Of a DNA stretch of 10,016 nt, positions 6,961 to 10,016 are shown one piece after another. Each line of letters opens with the position of its first letter. Position 1 is the stretch's first letter. The DNA is taken from positions 1-10,016 of the forward strand of contig SLGN01000225.1 of assembly GCA_007123695.1 (NCBI GenBank), read 5' to 3'. Both the position numbers and the translations under genes were made by a program. Under the pieces are notes generated by a model. That model ran no database searches, was not told the DNA's origin, and saw only the letters and a program-made list of their open reading frames with translations. The stretch comes from Verrucomicrobiales bacterium. Lineage in GTDB: Bacteria > Verrucomicrobiota > Verrucomicrobiia > Verrucomicrobiales > DEV007.

Positions 6961-7824
6961 ATGAACTCCTACGCCCGGATGGAGCGCGTCGTGCGCTGGC
7001 TCGACGCGCATGCGAGGTCGCAGCCGAGCCTCGCCGAAATGGCGGCGGCGGCGGGGCTGGGGGAGTCGCAGTTCCACCGGGAATTCGTCCGCTGGACCGG
7101 GGTGACGCCGAAGGATTTCGTGCAATGCCTCACCCTCGCGGACGCCCGGGAGCGTCTCGCCGGGGGCGGGAAGGTGCTGGAGACCGCTGTGGATGTGGGC
7201 TTGTCAGGCCCGGGGCGTCTCCACGATCTCTGCGTCTCGCTGGAGGCGGCGTCGCCGGGCGAGATCCAGTCGGGCGGGGCGGGCCTGACGGTGCGGTGGG
7301 GCGTTGCCGCGTCGCCTTTCGGGACCGCCGCGGTGGGCGAGACGGAGCGCGGGCTGTGCCTGCTCTCGTTCCTCGAGGGCGATGCGGTCCCCGGCGGGAT
7401 CGAGTCGCAATGGCCCGGCGCCGTCTGGATCCGCGACGACGGGCTCGCCGCGCGGCGTCTCGCCTCGCTGTTCCGCAGGCCCGCCTCGCCGGGCGTCCTC
7501 CGCGCCTGGGTGCGGGGCTCGGCCTTTCAGGTGCGGGTGTGGCGGGCGCTCCTCGCGATCCCGCCGGGGGCGCTCTCGTCCTACGGGCGGCTCGCCAAGG
7601 CGATCGGGCGACCGGGCGCGGCGAGGGCGGTGGGCGCGGCGGTGGGGGCGAATCCAGTGGCGGTGCTGATCCCTTGCCACCGCGTCATCCGCGAGACTGG
7701 CGCGGTCTCGGGATACCGGTGGGGGGTCGGGAGGAAGCGGGCGATCCTGGCGTGGGAGGGGGCGATGGCGCGGAGGCGCGGCGATGCCGAACCGGGGGAG
7801 GCTCGGGACGGCGCGGACCTGTGA
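6961..7824 (+). CDS. AraC-type helix-turn-helix / methylated-DNA-protein cysteine methyltransferase fusion (Ada-like)
   Basis: A 287-residue fusion of a regulator and a DNA-repair suicide enzyme. Residues about 5-105 are an AraC-type double helix-turn-helix: SLAEMAAAAGLGESQFHREF (23-42), then VLETAVDVGLSGPGRLHDL. From about 108 is the alkyltransferase ferredoxin-like part, then the conserved C-terminal domain: GSAFQVRVWRAL (186-197), SSYGRLAKAIG, ARAVGAAVGANPV with the arginine finger, and IPCHRVI with acceptor C239. The enzyme moves O6-alkyl groups from guanine to C239. The N-terminal Ada zinc domain with the phosphotriester-sensing Cys is absent, so it cannot be switched on as E. coli Ada is; what controls its DNA binding is unknown. 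The ATG at 6961 starts just before the HTH. It stands alone, convergent with the next gene, so it may regulate itself. Confidence 0.93.
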   Translation: MNSYARMERVVRWLDAHARSQPSLAEMAAAAGLGESQFHREFVRWTGVTPKDFVQCLTLADARERLAGGGKVLETAVDVGLSGPGRLHDLCVSLEAASPGEIQSGGAGLTVRWGVAASPFGTAAVGETERGLCLLSFLEGDAVPGGIESQWPGAVWIRDDGLAARRLASLFRRPASPGVLRAWVRGSAFQVRVWRALLAIPPGALSSYGRLAKAIGRPGAARAVGAAVGANPVAVLIPCHRVIRETGAVSGYRWGVGRKRAILAWEGAMARRRGDAEPGEARDGADL

Positions 7825-7839
7825 CTGCCGATGAGCCGG

Positions 7840-7872
7840 GGCTCACCCCTCGAGGACGAGCCGGTTTGTTTT
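7840..7872 (+). terminator. possible intrinsic terminator after the alkyltransferase gene
   Basis: GGCTC (7840-7844) pairs with GAGCC (7858-7862) across a 13-nt loop, followed by GG and TTTGTTTT (7865-7872), starting 16 nt after the stop. The stem is short and the T-run interrupted, so the call is tentative. A competing TGAGC/GCTCA hairpin (7832-7845) overlaps the left arm. Confidence 0.35.
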
Positions 7873-7920
7873 CCCTCCGCGCCCCGAGCCGTGGCAAGGC
7901 CGCGTTCGTGAAGCGACTCG

Positions 7921-8007
7921 ACAGGGTTTGGCGGGCGACCAAACAGGGTGAGGCGGGCGGGTCAACAGGGTCAGTTCGGGGAACAAACAGGGTCGGGCGG
8001 TCGCGGC
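7921..8007. repeat. direct repeat array, four ACAGGGT units at exact 22-bp spacing
   Basis: ACAGGGT occurs at 7921, 7943, 7965 and 7987, precisely 22 bp apart. The rest of each unit is partly conserved: the first two share GGCGGGCG, and three copies have A before the heptamer. Full units match the first at about 14-16 of 22 positions. A 22-bp period is not a multiple of three, which argues against coding. The array fills the convergent gap up to the stop codon of the minus-strand gene. Possible readings are the tandem terminal repeats of an IS21-type insertion end whose body has been lost, or protein-binding iterons on one face of the helix. The minus-strand form ACCCTGTTTG resembles IS21-type ends I remember; no istA or istB is present. 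Confidence 0.75.
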
Positions 8008-10016
8008 TCATTCGGCCCAGCCGAAATCGACCGCGTCGAGGGCGATCTCTTCGTCGGTGAGCAGCAGCGTCCGGGTCTGCGTCTTCTGGGCGTCGCCGCC
8101 CCATCGGGTGTGGACCGTGATCCGCAACGTGATTGGGCCGGTCGCCGCTTCCTCGCCGTCCGCCCCGGCTGCGACGTTCCAACGTCGGCACTTCAGGCGG
8201 TAGAGGCCCGGCAGGCCGCGGCGCATTTGGTATTCGTGGATGCCCACGCCGAGCACGGTGCGCCCGCCATGCCCGCTACTTCTCGAGAACTCTTCGCTCC
8301 CCGGCTCCTGGACGAGGAAATCGATCTCCTCGCCGCTGCTGATGGCCACCATCCGCAGGTCGGAGGGCATGGGGCTGGGATCGAAGCCCGAGAGAAGCCC
8401 CGCCGCATCGCCTCCGGCGGCGAAGTAGTCGCTCAAGGCGATGCTTGAGAGAGCGTCGGGCCGGGGGTTGGCGATCTCCTCGTCGATCGCGGCGCGGTAG
8501 CGGTCTGCACCGCCGGAGAGCAAAGCCAGTTCGTAGTGGAGCAGGGCCCGCGTGGCATGGTCTGTCGTGACCGAGAGCAGCTCTGCGAGGACTTCCCCGG
8601 CCCGCTCGGCGGCGCCGCACTCGGCCAGCCAGGCGGCGAAGGCGCGGGTGGCCTCGATCTTGTCCGGCAGCCATTCGAGCCAGTTGGAGAGGGCGCGCTC
8701 GCCGAGGTCCGGCTCGCCCCGCTCGAAGAGCAGGCGCGCGATCCCGATCAGGGTCGCGGGCGAGGGCGGGTCTTCGCGGAAAGGGCCGCGGGCGAGCGCG
8801 AGGTAGGCGTCCGCGAGCGCCTCGCTCTCGCGGAGACCGTCCAGCAGCGCGGCGTCGGCCCCGGCGGTCAGGTTGCCGGGATCCACGGCGCTGAAGCGGA
8901 CCGCGAGCGGCGGCGGCGCTGCCCGGGTCGGTTGGCCGGGCTCGGGCGCTGAAGCGGGCCCGGGGCCGAAGTGGCGGCGCGAGCCGGGAGCTTCGAAGAC
9001 CGGCTCCGCGTTTCGCCCCCCCCCGGCGAAGCCGTCGGCGAAAGGATCAGCCGGCGCTGAAAAGGGCTCCGAGCACCAAGATCGCGCCGCAGGCACCTCC
9101 ACGACGACCATGTCCCCCCAGCGAAGGGACACCGGCCGGTAGCGCTCGCTTTCGAGATTGTAGCCGACCCTCGCACCGTCGCGGTAGAGGTAGACGCGGG
9201 AGAGGTCGGCGTAGGGCCGGCGCGGGCCGCCTGCGAGGCGGACCGCCTCCTCCAGCATCAACGGCGCCGCCGCGCTCCGGATGCCGCGCTCCTGGACGAG
9301 GCCCCGCACCGAGACGTGCAGCGGCTCGCCCTCCTCCGGCACCGTCGAGGCCCGCCGGATGTTCCGCAGCCAGCCGAGCGCGCTGTCCAAGCTTTCGCGC
9401 CAGCGTTCGTACTCGGCTTGGCTCGACAGCGCCTCCTTCACGGCGATCACCCCCTCCGCCGCCGGCCGCCACTCCTCGAGGCGCTCCACCGCCTCGCGGT
9501 TCAGCTTGTCCTCGGGGAAGGCGGTCCGCGAAGCCTTCACCCAGACGGCCACGGCGGAGACCTCCTCCACGAGTTCCCCGTCCACCCAGGGGAATTCGGT
9601 GCGATGCCAAGCCCCCTTTCGCCGCCAGTCGCCTCGCACGCGCCCGAGCCCCGGCGCCTCCTGCTGCGGCAGTTCCGCCTCGTAGCGGGCGAGCTGGTCC
9701 GGCTCGGGCGGCGGGATGCGGTAGCGAAGATGGTCGCGGAAGAGCTCCAGCACGATGAGAGAGGTGTGCTCGCTGACGAGGCGTGCGGCCCGGGCGCAAT
9801 CGACGATCGCCCCGACGTCGCCGCCCGCCTCCAGCTCGGCGAGCCGGCCTTGCGCCCAGACCCGCCGCGCGAGCCCCCACTCGACTGTCTTGGCCCCGGC
9901 GCCGGCGGTCGGGATGCGCAGCGGCTCGCTCCCCTCCGAGCGCAGCACCGCGTCGCCGGCATGGCCCGCCGGCAGGCGACCGGCCACCAGCCAGCGCCCG
10001 CCGTGGCGGCTCGCGC
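8008..10016 (-). CDS. VIT/VWA-type large protein, C-terminal part with SLBB, TPR-like and DUF2135-like regions (5' partial)
   Basis: The frame stays open through the right edge, so the N-terminus, and presumably the VIT and VWA domains, lie outside; a GTG at 9987 is merely internal. The first visible part (about 9870-9745), VWAQGRLAELEAGGD then LVSEHTSLIVLE, is the conserved segment that follows the VWA domain in bacterial inter-alpha-trypsin-inhibitor-like proteins. Next comes a charged helical linker. At about 9323-9091 lies an SLBB-type beta-grasp domain: VSVRGLVQERG, LEEAVRLAGG, ADLSRVYLYRDG, RWGDMVVVEVP. A Pro/Ala/Gly-rich linker follows, containing a run of nine G on the coding strand. 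TPR-like helices (8775-8423) contain IARLLFERGEPDLGERALSNWLE. A DUF2135-like beta domain ends it (8370-8030, MPSDLRMVAI to TLLL). Such proteins are often exported or membrane-attached; no signal is visible here. Exact function is unknown. Confidence 0.85.
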   Translation of the reverse strand, partial: ASRHGGRWLVAGRLPAGHAGDAVLRSEGSEPLRIPTAGAGAKTVEWGLARRVWAQGRLAELEAGGDVGAIVDCARAARLVSEHTSLIVLELFRDHLRYRIPPPEPDQLARYEAELPQQEAPGLGRVRGDWRRKGAWHRTEFPWVDGELVEEVSAVAVWVKASRTAFPEDKLNREAVERLEEWRPAAEGVIAVKEALSSQAEYERWRESLDSALGWLRNIRRASTVPEEGEPLHVSVRGLVQERGIRSAAAPLMLEEAVRLAGGPRRPYADLSRVYLYRDGARVGYNLESERYRPVSLRWGDMVVVEVPAARSWCSEPFSAPADPFADGFAGGGRNAEPVFEAPGSRRHFGPGPASAPEPGQPTRAAPPPLAVRFSAVDPGNLTAGADAALLDGLRESEALADAYLALARGPFREDPPSPATLIGIARLLFERGEPDLGERALSNWLEWLPDKIEATRAFAAWLAECGAAERAGEVLAELLSVTTDHATRALLHYELALLSGGADRYRAAIDEEIANPRPDALSSIALSDYFAAGGDAAGLLSGFDPSPMPSDLRMVAISSGEEIDFLVQEPGSEEFSRSSGHGGRTVLGVGIHEYQMRRGLPGLYRLKCRRWNVAAGADGEEAATGPITLRITVHTRWGGDAQKTQTRTLLLTDEEIALDAVDFGWAE
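9016..9024. repeat. homopolymer run of nine C (nine G on the coding strand)
   Basis: The run encodes Gly-Gly-Gly in the flexible linker between the SLBB and TPR-like parts of the minus-strand gene. The frame is correct on both sides as read. Runs of this length are prone to replication slippage and sequencing error. Confidence 0.9.

Noticed and set aside
7921..8007. CRISPR array
   Set aside because: The repeat core is only 7 nt with a 22-bp period and partly conserved remainder; there are no spacer-sized unique segments and no cas genes.
6771..8060. 429-residue plus-strand frame across the alkyltransferase gene
   Set aside because: Arg/Gly-rich frame running out of phase with a gene carrying the IPCHRVI active site; no domain is visible.

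Overview
The window is GC-rich, densely coding bacterial chromosome with housekeeping genes. The MetK and AhcY sequences, the long AhcY form and the overall style suggest Verrucomicrobiota, perhaps Opitutia. That is from memory of family sequences, not a search. No rRNA, tRNA, CRISPR array or complete transposase gene was found. Most start codons lack a Shine-Dalgarno sequence.

Layout. (1) Positions 1-2677, minus strand: a SAM-cycle block read metK, then a small four-helix-bundle (23S rRNA intervening-sequence type) gene, then ahcY, whose 3' end leaves the left edge. The small gene is less GC-rich than its neighbours and is bracketed by inverted triplets of a 7-nt repeat (ACTGAAA/TTTCAGT), so it looks like an inserted cassette. 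(2) Positions 2678-2724: a 47-bp divergent control region. (3) Positions 2725-3660, plus strand: an ArsR-type winged helix fused to a SAM-dependent methyltransferase domain, a plausible SAM/SAH-sensing regulator of the metK-ahcY block. (4) Positions 3783-6667, plus strand: a TIM-barrel isomerase-like protein, a TIGR01777-type NAD(P)-binding epimerase and a HAD-family phosphatase, each after a gap of about 80-120 bp. (5) Positions 6668-6960: a non-coding stretch. (6) Positions 6961-7824, plus strand: an AraC helix-turn-helix fused to an O6-alkylguanine-DNA methyltransferase, without the N-terminal Ada zinc domain. (7) Positions 7825-8007: a convergent intergenic region with a possible terminator and four direct repeats at exactly 22-bp spacing, perhaps the relic of an IS21-type end. 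(8) Position 8008 to the right edge, minus strand: the C-terminal part of a large VIT/VWA-type protein with an unusual internal SLBB domain, TPR-like helices and a DUF2135-like end.

MetK makes SAM, methyltransferases turn it into SAH, and AhcY removes SAH. The divergent ArsR-methyltransferase protein is well placed to sense SAM or SAH and adjust both enzymes. The remaining plus-strand genes show no obvious common pathway. The most noteworthy items are the heptamer-flanked cassette inside the SAM-cycle operon, the candidate SAM/SAH regulator with its compact operator region, the 22-bp repeat array, the SLBB insertion in the VIT-type protein, and the recurring -10-like hexamers placed for nearly leaderless mRNAs.
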